A DNA stretch of 64,000 bases from Apodemus sylvaticus. Lineage: Eukaryota; Chordata; Mammalia; Rodentia; Muridae. A model generated the notes under the pieces. That model was not told the DNA's origin. It saw only the letters and a list, made by a program, of their open reading frames with translations, and did no database searches. Made by a program: the position numbers and the translations under genes. The stretch's first letter is position 1, and every line of letters begins with the position of its first letter. Below are positions 1-10,550 of the stretch, in pieces. The stretch is taken from contig NC_067481.1 of assembly GCF_947179515.1 (NCBI RefSeq), positions 42,962,900 through 43,026,899 on the forward strand, written 5' to 3'.

Positions 1-376
1 GTCCTAAATAGTAGATTGAGTTAGCTAGTTCTGTTATCCTTCTCTAAATTCTTATGATTAATAAGAGAACCTTTAAAACATATAAACAAATACAGCAGCT
101 TATAAATTACAGATTTGGAGCTTTAGCCTCATAAATACATGCACCTAGAAATTAGTAATACACACGCACACACGCACACACACAAACCCAAATCAAAACA
201 AAAACTCCCAACCAAAAGCAAAAGCTGTAGTGCATATAAAACATCAAACCACAGAGACAGGAGAGGTCCAAGATTAACAGCATGGCTGCAGCACTCAGTG
301 CTTTGGCTCCTAGAGCTTGTATGGCCTAGCCTTTAACTTTAACTGTGATTCCTACAGTACAAGGCTGTTTCCAAGT
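1..376. other. Unassigned DNA with a short CA-rich stretch
   Basis: No gene or recognisable transposon is seen. An imperfect CA-rich stretch lies at about 160-184. The short open frames here show no protein-like features. Confidence 0.5.
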
Positions 377-480
377 GAGATGTGGAGTCTCGCTATGTAG
401 CCCTGGTGTCCTGGAACGCTGGATAGATCCACCTGCCTCTGCCTTCTGGGTGCTGAGGTTAAAGGTGTGTATGCCCATCC
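377..480 (-). mobile_element. B1 SINE fragment, minus strand
   Basis: The plus strand reads as a reverse-complemented B1: the 'tgtagccctgg' and 'ctggaacgctgga' segments, then 'cctctgccttctgggtgctg', then 'ttaaaggtgtgtatgccca'. B1 is a 7SL RNA-derived, Pol III-transcribed SINE mobilised by L1. This copy is diverged and has no obvious A-rich tail. Confidence 0.85.
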
Positions 481-1560
481 CAACTAGATTGTTCATTCTT
501 GAAATGGCTCAAGGGGCTCAGGGGCTCGGGTGTGAATGCTCTTTCAGTTTTGCTTCCCTGAGGAAAATATGAAGTTATGATTTTACTTTTTCCTTAGTAA
601 ATCATCATACTGGCCATAATTTTGAATAGTTGTTTTCAACCCATTGTTTTATGTAATTTTTCTCCCCACCCCCTGATTGATGTATATGGTTAAGACTACA
701 TGATTTGTTTCAGTCTGTCCCCATGTAAATCTTCTCTCCCCCCTTACTGTACAAATCTAATCTACCCTGGACTCAGCAGTCAGACAGGCACATTAGAAGA
801 GAATAGAGAGAGAGGAGTGTGTTCTCATGAGATAGGTCTTGAGTGTCAGTTGTGGGACATGAGTTTTAAGAAGCCTGTGACCTGTCTTCTCTGAGAACTC
901 TTTTTTATTGCTTTGGTATGTTAGTTCAGGAGGCTGAGTTCTAGGTAAGGGCAGTGCCACTTGAAGCTTATTACTGCCCTTGGCATTTGGATTATGTGTG
1001 TGGCTGAACAAACTAAACTTATGAGTGGCATTTTCCATGCTATGAGCATTCTGATTGCTTGCTGACTTTTGGTAAGCAGCCACCGTGCTTCCATTCGCAT
1101 CTCCCATCTCCCAGGCTCCTGTTTTATCTGAAACCTTAGATGAACAGGAACTTCTTTAACGTTGTCTCAGTTTGTCCTAGACAGGTGCTGCTCAGAGCCC
1201 ACATTGTATCAGAAGAACCTGGCTTCAGAGAGACTTCTGAGCTCCATCTCCTAGAGATCGATTTCCAAGTCTCATGATACCCAGGTGATTCTTGCATACA
1301 GTCAGGTCCGCAACCACTATCCAAGCAAGTGTGCTTGCTTCCAAGGGTTGGGCTTTGATGAAGCAGAATGGGGCATGGCTGTAATGTGAGCTGACTGGAA
1401 TATTAACAAATACAACAGGCAAGTAATCACAGTTTGCTGTTTCGTTTTACTTCAGTTGTTTAATAGTCATGTGCTACATCCTCGTGGTGTGTTTTCTGTT
1501 CCTTCATCCTAGGAGTAGGCCTCTCCCATCACTTTTGCCATGCTGTATGTTGTTCTACTT
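481..1560. other. Unassigned non-coding DNA
   Basis: About 1.1 kb without a recognised gene or repeat. The small open frames on both strands overlap one another and show no domain, signal peptide or codon pattern that would support translation. Confidence 0.5.
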
Positions 1561-1699
1561 TCTGTGTCCAGGTTCTTAGCCCTGGCTATCCTGGGGACTC
1601 ACTGTATAGACCAGTATGGCCTCAAATTCCTGTCTTTCCCTCCAGAGTGCTAGGATTAAAGGCATGCACTACCACACCCAGTCTGTATCCAGGTTCTTA
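1561..1699 (-). mobile_element. Tail-less B1 SINE between 18-bp direct repeats
   Basis: A minus-strand B1 body (1579-1681) is flanked by near-identical 18-bp direct repeats at 1561-1578 and 1682-1699 (one mismatch; shared core TCCAGGTTCTTA). The B1 5' end is nearly complete, at the right edge. The 3' end stops before the usual terminal 25 or so bases, and there is no A-rich tail next to the left repeat. The repeats look like a target-site duplication, so the element seems to have inserted already lacking its tail. Loss of the tail by a later deletion is the alternative. Confidence 0.8.
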
Positions 1700-1721
1700 A
1701 TTTAAAAAATTACATTTTACA

Positions 1722-1741
1722 ACACACACACACACACACAC
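1722..1741. repeat. (CA)n microsatellite
   Basis: Twenty bases of uninterrupted CA dinucleotide, just upstream of the composite SINE that follows. Confidence 0.95.
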
Positions 1742-2078
1742 TTTGGGGGAGGGAAATGATTCTGGGTAAAATGCCTGTCTCACAAGCACAAAGAGCTGAG
1801 TGCATCCTCAGTGATGTGTGTCTGTAAACCTAACACTGGTGGGATGGGGAAGGAAGAATGCAAAGCCAGGCAAACCCCTGGACCTCACTGGCTAGCCTAG
1901 TGAGCCAACTCGGTGAGCTTGGAGTCATTGAGACTATCTAAAAAACAAAAACAAAAACAAAACCAGAAACAGAATGTTATCAGAAAGACATCTGACACTG
2001 ACCTCTGGTTCCCACATGTAGGAGCACACGTACTGTATGAACACATTCATTCGCATACATACACACATACATATGTAC
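1742..2078 (+). mobile_element. Composite rodent SINE (B2/B4-like)
   Basis: A diverged tRNA-like head (about 1755-1800) is followed by a B1-like middle with 'ctggctagcctagtgagcc', a CAAAA-rich joint and the closing 'tgacctctggttcccacatg' motif common to rodent composite SINEs. It ends in CA/TA-rich sequence. The exact subfamily was not resolved. Confidence 0.6.
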
Positions 2079-2149
2079 CATTCTGGTTAATAATTTTGAT
2101 ACATTTCCTTTGTAATTTTTATACATATGTAAGTATATTATCACCTTAG

Positions 2150-2414
2150 AATTTGGAATCTTTTTAAGAGTATGGCCCCTGGCAGGTCAACATGTTCTAG
2201 TGGATGGCCCCATACCCATAAGTATATGAGCAATACAATTGCACTCAGTGGGTGCATCTTTTTTTAAAGAGGGAAAATGCATAATTGGGGAGGGTTGGGG
2301 TGGATCTGGGAAGAGTTAAAGGAGAAATAGGGGTAAATATAATGAAAATACATTGTATACGTGTATGAAATTCTCAAAGACTTAATAAAAATATTTAAAA
2401 TTTGGACTCTTTCT
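2150..2414 (+). mobile_element. L1 (Lx-type) 3' end, 5'-truncated, with TSD
   Basis: A 233-bp 3' end of an older rodent L1. It contains the block 'aacatgttctagtggatgg', the motif 'catacccataagtatatgag', a G-rich run and the terminal 'gaaattctcaaagacttaat' with an AATAAA signal. Direct repeats at 2150-2165 and 2399-2414 match at 14 of 16 bases and mark the target-site duplication. Truncation removed all coding sequence. Confidence 0.85.
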
Positions 2415-2639
2415 ACTTAATGTATAGTTTTGTAAACTTCTTTCTTATGTACATAATGTGCCTTTCTGAGGCATTAAGGGGCCTTTGAAAGAATGATGAC
2501 CACCATGTCATCTTCTTTCTTTCCTGGGCAGCTATGGTACCTGCTATATAATAAAGCTGGTCAACCAGCAGAGGCACATACTAAATAGGTAGAGTGTGAA
2601 GGGTGGAAGGAAAAATGCAGGGTTGCCTCATTGGGGAAA

Positions 2640-3010
2640 TGTAACATATGTGTAGGTATAGGAGTGGCAGGGAAGTGCAGGAAAGGCACTTTGCAAGGAA
2701 GCTGACTTTAAATGACTTCAAAAGGATGAAGATTCTGTGCATGGTGTAGGGTAGGAGGGGACAAAGAATTAGATGGGGAAGGATCCAGGCCAGGCAGAAT
2801 TAATCACATGTGGCTAGCAAAGAAAAAGAAATCTCTTTAGACAAGCAGGCTCTGCACATGTTTTCAAAATCGAAGTGTCCAGTGAGACTGGAATCTGGGT
2901 GGAAAGAGTCAGGCCACGTGGAGATAGGTGACAGTGGCATACTAAGTCAGAAAGCACACTTTGTGAAGGCCTTGGGAAATGGTGGCTCAGTTAAGTACAG
3001 TGGAGCAACT
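2640..3010 (-). mobile_element. L2 LINE fossil, minus strand
   Basis: The order of segments resembles the reverse complement of the L2 3' region: 'gtgcaggaaaggcactttgc', then 'gacttcaaaaggatgaag', an 'aggcagaattaatcacatgtg' match, and 'gaaggccttgggaaatgg'. L2 is an ancient mammalian CR1-like LINE, inactive in mouse. The copy is highly diverged, so the edges are approximate. Confidence 0.5.
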
Positions 3011-3687
3011 GAGGGTTGGAATATATCTTGTAACAAGATGACAGTACTGGGTGAAAGTGTACATTTACACAGGCTTGCTTTAATTTTATTGCCAAACCCC
3101 AACCCCCCACGACCTGGTAGTTGTTCTGAGAGTTTGTTTTTGTCAAGTTCATGAATTGAACACAGAGTTGACAGTTCTTTCTTCATGTTTCCTTTAGTGT
3201 GATAGTAAATACAACTACAGGCCTACTGTGTGCTCTGTAGGACAACAGAGCTGCTCGGTGACTCCAAGTAAACCTTGGTAATACACAATAGGCTATATAA
3301 ACTGACTTGGGAAATATTTTTCTGCTTCAAGTGAGAGTGGATTTTTGAGCCATGAATTCTCTGAAAAGACAGTGAGCCAAAATTTAGCTCCTGTTTACCA
3401 CTTCTGTACAAAGGTGGCATGCTCAATTCTGTATTCACTTTTTTGTTCTTTTCCAATCTCAATTTGTAATAAAGTAGTAACTCTTCAACTTCCTTTATTA
3501 CTATTTATAAGAAATGTTCCCTTTAAAGATCTGAGCACCTGGAATAGTGTAAAGGAAACAACATAAACGAAAAGTAACCACTAGTTCCTTAGTGACTGGT
3601 AACTTAACATTACAAAGTAGCATTGTAGAGGTGCCAGGAGGGGCTATGTAATTATACAATGTATCAACATTGTTCTTAGCTTGCTCC
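3011..3687. other. Unassigned non-coding DNA
   Basis: No gene or repeat is recognised between the L2 fossil and the L1 fragment. Open frames on the two strands overlap and show no conserved features. Confidence 0.5.
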
Positions 3688-5528
3688 ATAAAAGAATAAG
3701 CAGGCTGAGAAAGAAATTAAGGGAAATGACACCCTTCACAATAGCCACTAACAATATAAAGTATCTTGGTGTGACTCTAACCAAACAAGTGAAAGATTTG
3801 TATGATAAGAACTTCAAGTCTCTAAAGAAGGAAATGGAAGAAGACCTCAGAAAATGGAAAAATCTTCCATGCTCGTGGATTGGCAGGATTAATATAGTTA
3901 AAATGGCCATCTTGCCAAAAGCAATCTACAGATTCAAAGCAATCCCCATCAAAATCCCAACTCAGTTCTTCATAGAGTTAGAAAGAACAATTCTCAAATT
4001 CATCTAGAATAACAAAAAACCCAAGATAGCTAAAATAGTAAAAGAGCTTCTGGGGGAATCAGTATCCCAGACCTCAAGCAATACTACAGAGCAATTGTGT
4101 TAAAAACTGCATGGTATTGGTACAATGACAGGCAGGTGGATCAATGGAATAGCATTGAAGATCCAGAAATGAACCCACACACCTATGGCCACTTGATCTT
4201 CTTTGACAAAGGAGCTGAAAACATCCAGTGGAAAAAAGATAGCCTTTTCAACAAATGGTACTGGTTCAATTGGAGGTCAGCATGCAGAAGAATGCGAATT
4301 GATCCATTCTTATCTCCTTGTACTAAGCTCAACTCCAAGTGGATTAAGGCCTTCCACATAAAGCTAGACACAGTGAAACTAATAGAAAAGAAACTGGGGA
4401 AGACCCTTGAGGACATCGGTACAGGGAGAAAGTTCCTGAACAGAACACCAATAGCTTATGCTCTAAGATCAAGAATTGGCAAATGGGACCTCATTAAATT
4501 ACAAAGTTTCTGTAAGGCAAAGACACCATCAAAAGGACAAATTGGCAACCAACAAATTGGAAAAGATCTTCACCAACCCTATATCTGACAGAGGGCTAAT
4601 ATCCAATATATACAAAGAACTCAAGAAGTTAGACCCCAGAAAACCAAATAACCCTATTAGAAATGGGGTACAGAGCTAAACAAAGAATTTTCACCTAAAG
4701 AACTTCGGATGGCTGAGAAGAACCTTAAAAAATGTCCAACAGCATTAGTCATTAGGGAAATGTAAATCAAAACAACCCTGAGATTTCACCTCACACCAGT
4801 CAGAATGGCTAAGATTAAAAACTCAGGAGACAACAGGTGTTGGCGAGGATGTGGAGAAAGAGGAACACTCCTCCACTGCTGGTGGAGTTGCAAGCTGGTA
4901 CAACCACTCTGGAAATCAGTCTGGCGGTTCCTCAGAAAACTGGGCACAACACTTCCAGAGGACCCTGCTATACCACTTCCTGGGCATATATACCCAGAGG
5001 ATTCCCCAGCATGTAATAAGGATACATGCTCCACTATGTTAATAGCAGCCCTATTTATAATAGCCAGAAGCTGGAAAGAACCCAGATGTCCCTCAACGGA
5101 GGAATGGATACAAAAAATGTGGTATATATACACAATGGAGTACTATTCAGCCATTAGAAACAATTCATGAAATTCTTAGATAAATGGATGGAGCTGGAGA
5201 ACGTCATCCTAAGTGAGGTAACCCAGTCTCAAAAGATCAATTACGGTATGCACTCACTTATAAGCAGATATTAGCCTAGAAACTTGGAATACCCAAGTCA
5301 TAATCCATATATCAAATGAGGTACAAGAAGAACGGAGGAGTGGCCCCGGGTTCTGGAAAGGCTCAGTGCAGCAGTGTAGGGCAATACCAGAACAGGGAAG
5401 TGGGAAGGGGTGGATGGGGAACAGGGGGAGGGAAGAGGGCTTATGGGACTTTCGGGGAGTGGGGAGCCAGGAAAGGGGAAATCATTTGAAATGTAAATAA
5501 GGAATATATCTAATAAAAACTAAAAAGA
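3688..5528 (+). mobile_element. L1 (Mus-type), 5'-truncated, 1.84 kb
   Basis: A LINE-1 copy that starts inside ORF2 and runs through the 3' UTR. The 3' UTR carries the G-rich segment at about 5388-5465, the 'ttatgggactttcggggagt' motif and the AATAAA-type end at 5511-5520. Such copies arise when target-primed reverse transcription stops early. The remaining A-tail is short and interrupted. A possible short duplication (AAAGAA-like) at the two ends is not convincing. The element cannot be autonomous. Confidence 0.93.
3700..5170 (+). pseudogene. L1 ORF2 remnant (C-terminal part)
   Basis: The 3' portion of the L1 ORF2 reading frame, whose intact product is an endonuclease/reverse transcriptase ribonucleoprotein component. 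Visible family blocks are '[20 protein letters not shown]' (in 3681-4007), a Trp-rich segment with 'FNKWYWFNW' (in 4097-4588), the Cys-containing segment around '[19 protein letters not shown]' and the C-terminal '[11 protein letters not shown]...' (both in 4805-5170). The pieces lie in different frames with stops between them, so at least two frameshifts have broken the frame. The endonuclease and the catalytic core of the reverse transcriptase are absent because of the 5' truncation. Confidence 0.9.
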
Positions 5529-5745
5529 AATCCACTTGTAAGTTCCACTTTCTTTCCTCCCACCTCTCTCCTGGAGGTATGAGTAGTTTCCACTCTGTGT
5601 GTCAAGTTGAATGCTGCCTCTGAAAAGAGAGAGGTCCTGACCACACCTCAGTGGTTTAAATCAGAAGGAAACACAATAAGCAAACCAAGCAGTCTGGACA
5701 CCGGCTCTAGCCATGTCTTGAGGGCCCAGCCCCTGACTCTCTTTG
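5529..5745. other. Unassigned non-coding DNA
   Basis: Short unique-looking spacer between the L1 fragment and the B1/microsatellite block. Confidence 0.5.
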
Positions 5746-5754
5746 TGCTGCTTC

Positions 5755-5841
<87 letters not shown>

Positions 5842-5994
5842 TGTGTCCCCCAGACAGGGTTTCTCTGTATAGTCCTGGCTGTCCTGGAACTCACGCTGTA
5901 GACCAGGCTGGCCTTGAACTCAGAAATCTGCCTGCCTCTCCCAAGTGCTGGGATTAAAGGCGTGTGCCACCACCGCCCAGCTTGCTGCTCCCAT
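5746..5994 (-). mobile_element. B1 SINE with CT/GT-expanded tail and TSD
   Basis: A near-full-length minus-strand B1 (about 5847-5982) has its 3' tail replaced by (CT)32 at 5761-5824 and (GT)11 at 5825-5846. The whole unit lies between direct repeats TGCTGCTTCCAT (5746-5757) and TGCTGCTCCCAT (5983-5994), matching 11 of 12. Because the microsatellite lies inside the duplication, it grew from the B1 tail after insertion. Confidence 0.85.
5761..5846. repeat. (CT)32(GT)11 microsatellite
   Basis: Sixty-four bases of pure CT followed directly by 22 bases of GT. The CT part is a homopurine/homopyrimidine mirror repeat. Confidence 0.97.
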
Positions 5995-6974
5995 TCTCAT
6001 TCTGATGCAGATCATTGCAGTAATTCTGTGCATCCTACCGAGGTACAGTCACCTCCAAAGGAAGGAGAAGGACTACCTGCTGTCTTGTGTGCTCCTTCTT
6101 TTGCATTTTGTCAGTATTCAGTTGCATGCCCATTGTAAAAATCTGTCAGTGGTGAGAGGCACATGATTATCAGCTTTAGTAGGGAATCATTTGGAACTGA
6201 GAATGAAGTTTGCTTTTGCCACTCCTGGCCACATTGCTGGGAGTCAGTATCTGAACAGCCAGGGTTTTTTTTTTTTTTTTTTTTTTTAAGAAAGGAAAGA
6301 ATTGTATGGCTGGAATATTATTTTGGGAGGTGATCAAGAGTGTCTCCTCAGTATACGTTCAGAAGCTATGTGGATAGAACAGAGTTCATTCAGAAAAGAA
6401 AGCTTCCTATGAAGAGATGTGTGAAATTAAATCTCTTAAAAGGGTGACTGGAGAAAATAAGATATAGATCATAACCAAAACAAACAAAAAACCAAAACAA
6501 ACCTACAATAGTTGAGTAGGAATTGGTTGTCTTACTTAAGGCGATCCCAGAAGATAGAATGTGTAAGTGGGTGAAATGGCTTCTCTTCCTGAAGAGTATC
6601 ATCCTAAAGCCATTATGTCAGGGCAGAGCATGGTAAGTGTGTCTCAAGGGTAGGAGCCACAGGGGCCTAGCTGAATGAAGGGGTCCCTGCTTGAGGGTCT
6701 GGTATGGAGAAGAGCACTTCTGTGCAGGCAGGCTCTTGGGAAGAACAGCCATCTTAATTCTCCAACTGATGCTGTTGTAGTGCCTATGTTTGAGTAGTTC
6801 TCAGGATGGTGTGTGATTAAGATTTATAAATTGTTTATTTCTGGAATTTTCCATTCAGTACTTTTGGATTATAAACTGACCACCTGTAATTGCAACCACA
6901 GGAAAGGAAGCAGCAGATAAGGAGGAAAAAGCAGATAAGTTAGGAAAACAGGACCATCTTCTATGAAAGGGAAA
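5995..6974. other. Unassigned DNA with a T23 run
   Basis: No gene or transposon is recognised apart from a poly-T run of 23 at 6265-6287, which may be the A-tail remnant of an old minus-strand retroelement. The 70-codon frames here overlap each other and lack protein-like features. Confidence 0.5.
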
Positions 6975-7170
6975 GTAGAAATAATTATTTATTGGGACAA
7001 TTACTATGTATCTGGAACTATATTTAAAGGTTTTTTATTCCTGATCTCTTCTAACCTGCTCTGCTCTGCACAATAGCCTTTATATAGATGTGAAATCCAT
7101 GGTGAATTAAGAGGCAGTTGGAATTTGAAACCAAGTTGGCTTGAGTTCAAAGCCCATGATCTAACAGCTT
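6975..7170 (-). mobile_element. MIR SINE fossil, minus strand
   Basis: The block reads like a reverse-complemented MIR: 'tttattgggacaattactatg', then the 'gcacaatagcctttatatag' region, then 'ttgagttcaaagcccatgatc'. MIRs are ancient tRNA-derived SINEs spread by L2 and found across mammals. The copy is strongly diverged and the edges are approximate. Confidence 0.55.
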
Positions 7171-7372
7171 CTTAACATATAAGGGCTGCAGAGGACTGAT
7201 AATGTCTGTAAGATAATAAAGAAGTGTTTCTGAGTACTCAAGTTGACACGGAGGTGATCAAGGAACTCACATATGAGGCAGAGACAGTCAGAAACAAGCA
7301 ATAAAGTGTGAGCAAATGTCCAGTGGATGAACCTTGAGAAACATGTATTTATTTGCTTCTGTGCAGGTTCTG

Positions 7373-7442
7373 CCAAGACATGTATCTGTGTGTATATTCT
7401 GAATGGTGGTAGCTAAGATATATTCTCTTTAAAGTTGCATAA
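7373..7442 (+). repeat. Dispersed direct repeat, copy 1
   Basis: This segment pairs with 8121-8188 in the same orientation. They share CCAAGACATG, TTCTGAATGGTGG and ATATATTCTCTT blocks, with about 11 mismatches and one 2-base gap over 68 positions. Flanking sequence is not similar. It may be a fragment of an old repeat family or a local duplication. Confidence 0.75.
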
Positions 7443-8120
7443 TAGTTTGGATTGGACTGAAGTCATCAGACCTGGGTCACTAGTGCTTTTCTGTGCCTAG
7501 GTTCAAGAAACAAATAATTCTATACAGGGCTGTCCAATACTAACGACCTTAAGAGGAACCAATAGGGGACTGCCCAGGGAGGTTGGACGGAAGCCAGTAA
7601 ATGTGGTAGTATAGGATTCAAGAGAACAGAGTGGGTGGCAAAGGTGGACACCCCAGAAATTTCTAGGGAGAGAGACATAATGACTACCCATTAGATACAG
7701 CCACAAGGAGAGCATTGGAAACCAGAAGTTGGTTTCAGTGGAGGATAGAGGTAGGAAGTAGCTTGTGATGGTTGAACAGTGAGTGGTGATAAGGCCTTCT
7801 AGATCCCCGTGCAGGGAGAGCAGGGCATTGCCACAAGAGGTTGAAAATGGGATTTGGTTTGGTTTTTGGTTTTGTTATATTTTAAGCCTAAAGAGTTGAA
7901 AATGAGTCGATAATAGAGGGAGGAAAAGAGAAATCGAGAGAGTGAGATTGAAAGAGAAGAGGGGTACAAGATGGGCCGAAATGAAGGCTCTGCGCCCTCT
8001 GCCTAAATTGTCCATTTTCTCCACCACACATCAGAAACCATGCTGTGTGAACCAGGGTGCTCACTGATTGTAGTCTAGATGCTCTATGTGATCAACTAGA
8101 CCATTCCCAAAGATAGAAAG

Positions 8121-8188
8121 CCAAGACATGTCTGTATGCGTGTTCTGAATGGTGGCAGCTACCATATATTCTCTTCAAAGTCGCTCAA
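8121..8188 (+). repeat. Dispersed direct repeat, copy 2
   Basis: Second copy of the segment at 7373-7442, about 84% identical by eye, with a start-to-start distance of 748 bp. Confidence 0.75.
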
Positions 8189-9159
8189 TTCAGGGTTCTC
8201 TTCCTGGTGTAAACTCATGAGAAATGCCCTCTCACAGGAAAGAGAACAAACCATTGAGAAGGAATACACTGTTGGCCAACAGAAGCTCGCCCTGCAGATC
8301 ACTGTGTTACAGACCGAAGAAAGGACTACAGACCAGTTCATAAAGAATTCTGTGCCATGTTTTCAGGGCTGAGTGTGTTTGCAACATGCATTATTTACCC
8401 TATCATGGCTACTTTTCCCACCATCTAGCTTGATTTTGAAGAACTACTTTAATCTGTGTAGTTGAAAAATCTTTAGAGGTGTGCCAAAGCAATGTGATGT
8501 AGTGGGGAAAGGAAGAATTAAGTCTAGTGTTAAAGTGCAATACAAAGTAAGTAAAAACCTGGGAAGAACACGTGTCCATCGGCACGGGATGGGAACGTGA
8601 GTTTTAGCATTGATAGAGTAATACTGCATAGCAACAACTGTGAATGAGCTTATAGCTACACACAGCAGCATAATGACTTCATAACCCTGAACAAAGGAAG
8701 CTGAGCATCAAGCAATCGCTCCTCCACACCTGCATTGTCAAGCTCAGAAACAAGCAGCACTTACTGGTAGTGTTGGAGTCATGATTATGGCTCTTTTTGA
8801 GAGGAGAGAGAGAAAGCAATAATGGCAGAAAGAAGCTAAAGAAAGGCTTCCAGGGTGCTGTAAATCACTGTTCTCCACACAGGTGGAGTGCGCTCATCAA
8901 GCCGTGCACTTGGCATCTATCTGTGCCCCTGTTTGTTACAGCATACTTCAGCTCAAATGTGCTTTAAAAGAAGAAAGACAACACAGAGCCTTCCAGGAAG
9001 TGGTGAGGAAACTAAAATTCAGGAGGTGATTGAAAATTGGTAGAAAGCCTGTCACTTTATACAAGTTCCCTCCAGCCAATGAGGATTAGCCTGTACTCTT
9101 AATGGTAGTTGGAGGTATGTCATGGCTTTAGTAGATTTGCACTGACTAGAAACAGCTGC

Positions 9160-9222
9160 GGTGGTGGTGGTGGTGGTGGTGGTGGTGGTGGTGGTGGTGG
9201 TGGTGGTAGTAGTGGTGGTGGT
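9160..9222. repeat. (GGT)n microsatellite
   Basis: About 60 bases of GGT trinucleotide with minor AGT interruptions near the right end, grading into TTG-rich sequence to about 9251. It produces spurious poly-Gly, poly-Val and (reverse strand) poly-His frames. Confidence 0.95.
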
Positions 9223-9477
9223 TGGTTTGTTGTTGGTTGTTGTTATTGTTTATTGTGGCTGGTGGTGGTGTGTGTCCACATGCACCCAGCGAGGCCTGTA
9301 TATTTGTGTAGCATATATTGTTGTATCCATAGGAACCATACCAGCATACCCTCTGGATCAGAGTGTGCATTCAGGCAGTGCACTCATCCCAGAGAGTGTT
9401 TCAGCTTTAACCTCCAGTTGATGTGTAGTCTATTGCCTTAGTTACAACCTGTTTAGCTTCAGCCTGCTTTTATTATT
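9223..9477. other. Unassigned non-coding DNA
   Basis: Sequence between the GGT repeat and the B1 unit. No gene or repeat recognised. Confidence 0.45.
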
Positions 9478-9772
9478 CCTAGAGTTTCTTTTCTTTTCTT
9501 TTCTTTTCTCTTCTCTTCTCTTCTCTTCTCTTCTCTTCTCTTCTCTTCTCTTCTCTTCTCTTCTCCTTTCCTTTCCTTTCCTTTCTTTTCTTTTTTCTTT
9601 TCTTTTCTTTTCTCTTCTTTTCTTTCTCAAGACAGGGTTTCTCTGTATATCCCTGGCTGTCCTGGAACTAACTCTGTAGACCAAGCTGGCCTTGAACTCA
9701 GAAATCCGCCTGCCTCTGCCTCCCAAGTGCTGAGACTAAAGGTATGCGCCACCACCACCTGGCCTAGAGTTT
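9478..9772 (-). mobile_element. B1 SINE with 140-bp TTTTC/TTCTC tail and TSD
   Basis: A full-length minus-strand B1 (about 9628-9762) is preceded by a pyrimidine tract at 9488-9627 made of TTTTC and TTCTC units, which is the expanded A-rich tail read on the opposite strand. The perfect 10-bp duplication CCTAGAGTTT at 9478-9487 and 9763-9772 encloses tail and element. Confidence 0.95.
9488..9627. repeat. (TTTTC/TTCTC)n pyrimidine tract
   Basis: About 140 bases of almost pure pyrimidine in pentanucleotide units that change from TTTTC to TTCTC to TTTCC and back. Long homopyrimidine mirror repeats of this kind can in principle form triplex DNA. Confidence 0.95.
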
Positions 9773-10550
9773 ATTTCTAGTTCCATTTGAGTTAGGTACC
9801 TTTTAAGAATTGCACACTTGTGGGGTGTTCTTCATGGGCTGTGTTGAAGTCAATTAGTTGGTCTGTATACAGGAAGTGGAACCTATCTGACATTATTAAT
9901 AGCTTGAAATCTCAAATGTCAGTTGCCATCCTGAATGAAGTGTTTAGTGTACCCGAAGGAGAAGCAAGAATCATTTTGGATTATTTGCTCCTGGCTTACT
10001 TGGTGATCCCTCTTTTCACCCAAGTGACACTGTGGCTGATTTCCATAGCTGTACAGACTTCAGATTCAGGTTTATTTTTTTCAGGTGGGGCTTAGCTTTC
10101 CTTGGCTGGAGGTGACTCACTTGTGGGGAATTTGAATGCTTAAGTAAGGAAGAGAGCTGTTTGTCAGTGTTTCATAACTTATAACTCTTCGCTGCTTTGC
10201 CAGGGTGCATTTTATTCCTTTATAAACTCCTTGTGAGGTAGAGTTTCCTGGTAATTTTGATTAATAAATTAATAAGGGTTCCAAAGCACATGTTTGAAAT
10301 CAAAACTAACTTTCCCTGAGATGAAAGGTGATTTTATTTTTCTTTGCCTTGTGTTAATTCCAGTATGGTAAAATTGTTGACTTGCCAATCAAGAGAATAG
10401 TTATTTTTCTGCTTTTAGAAAACTAAGCTAATTTTTGCCTATTTTTGGAACCAGTAGCTATGAAAGGTAGCTTTCAGGATTTTGCTTTAGAATAAGGAAA
10501 AGAACATTGGGGGGCAGTTTTCAGAAGCTAAAAACTTGCACTCTCTTAGC
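9773..10550. other. Unassigned non-coding DNA
   Basis: No recognised gene or repeat. A 91-codon frame at 9820-10095 has a hydrophobic stretch but no recognisable domain, and nothing else supports translation. Confidence 0.5.

Larger units (their letters stand above)
7171..9159. other. Mostly unassigned DNA, possible L2 remnant at 7500-7960
   Basis: About 2 kb without a recognised gene. Purine-rich sequence at 7500-7960 faintly resembles antisense L2 ('ggtttcagtggaggatag', the AG-rich end), but the match is weak. A 70-bp segment at 7373-7442 recurs at 8121-8188. The 75- to 78-codon frames near 8136-8671 occur on both strands and look like chance. Confidence 0.45.

Noticed and set aside
3681..5170. 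Long frames that could be mistaken for a host reverse-transcriptase gene
   Set aside because: They are shifted pieces of L1 ORF2 in a truncated element. The same holds at 23968-24802 and 62359-63073.
3681..5530. Target-site duplication for the 1.84-kb L1
   Set aside because: Only a short A-rich match (AAAGAA-like) is shared by the two ends, too little to call.
9109..9441. Open frames with long Gly, Val or His runs
   Set aside because: They are produced by the GGT microsatellite in different frames and strands.
9820..10095. 91-codon frame with a hydrophobic segment
   Set aside because: Not recognisable, no neighbouring exon or signal, and frames of this length are expected by chance in 64 kb.
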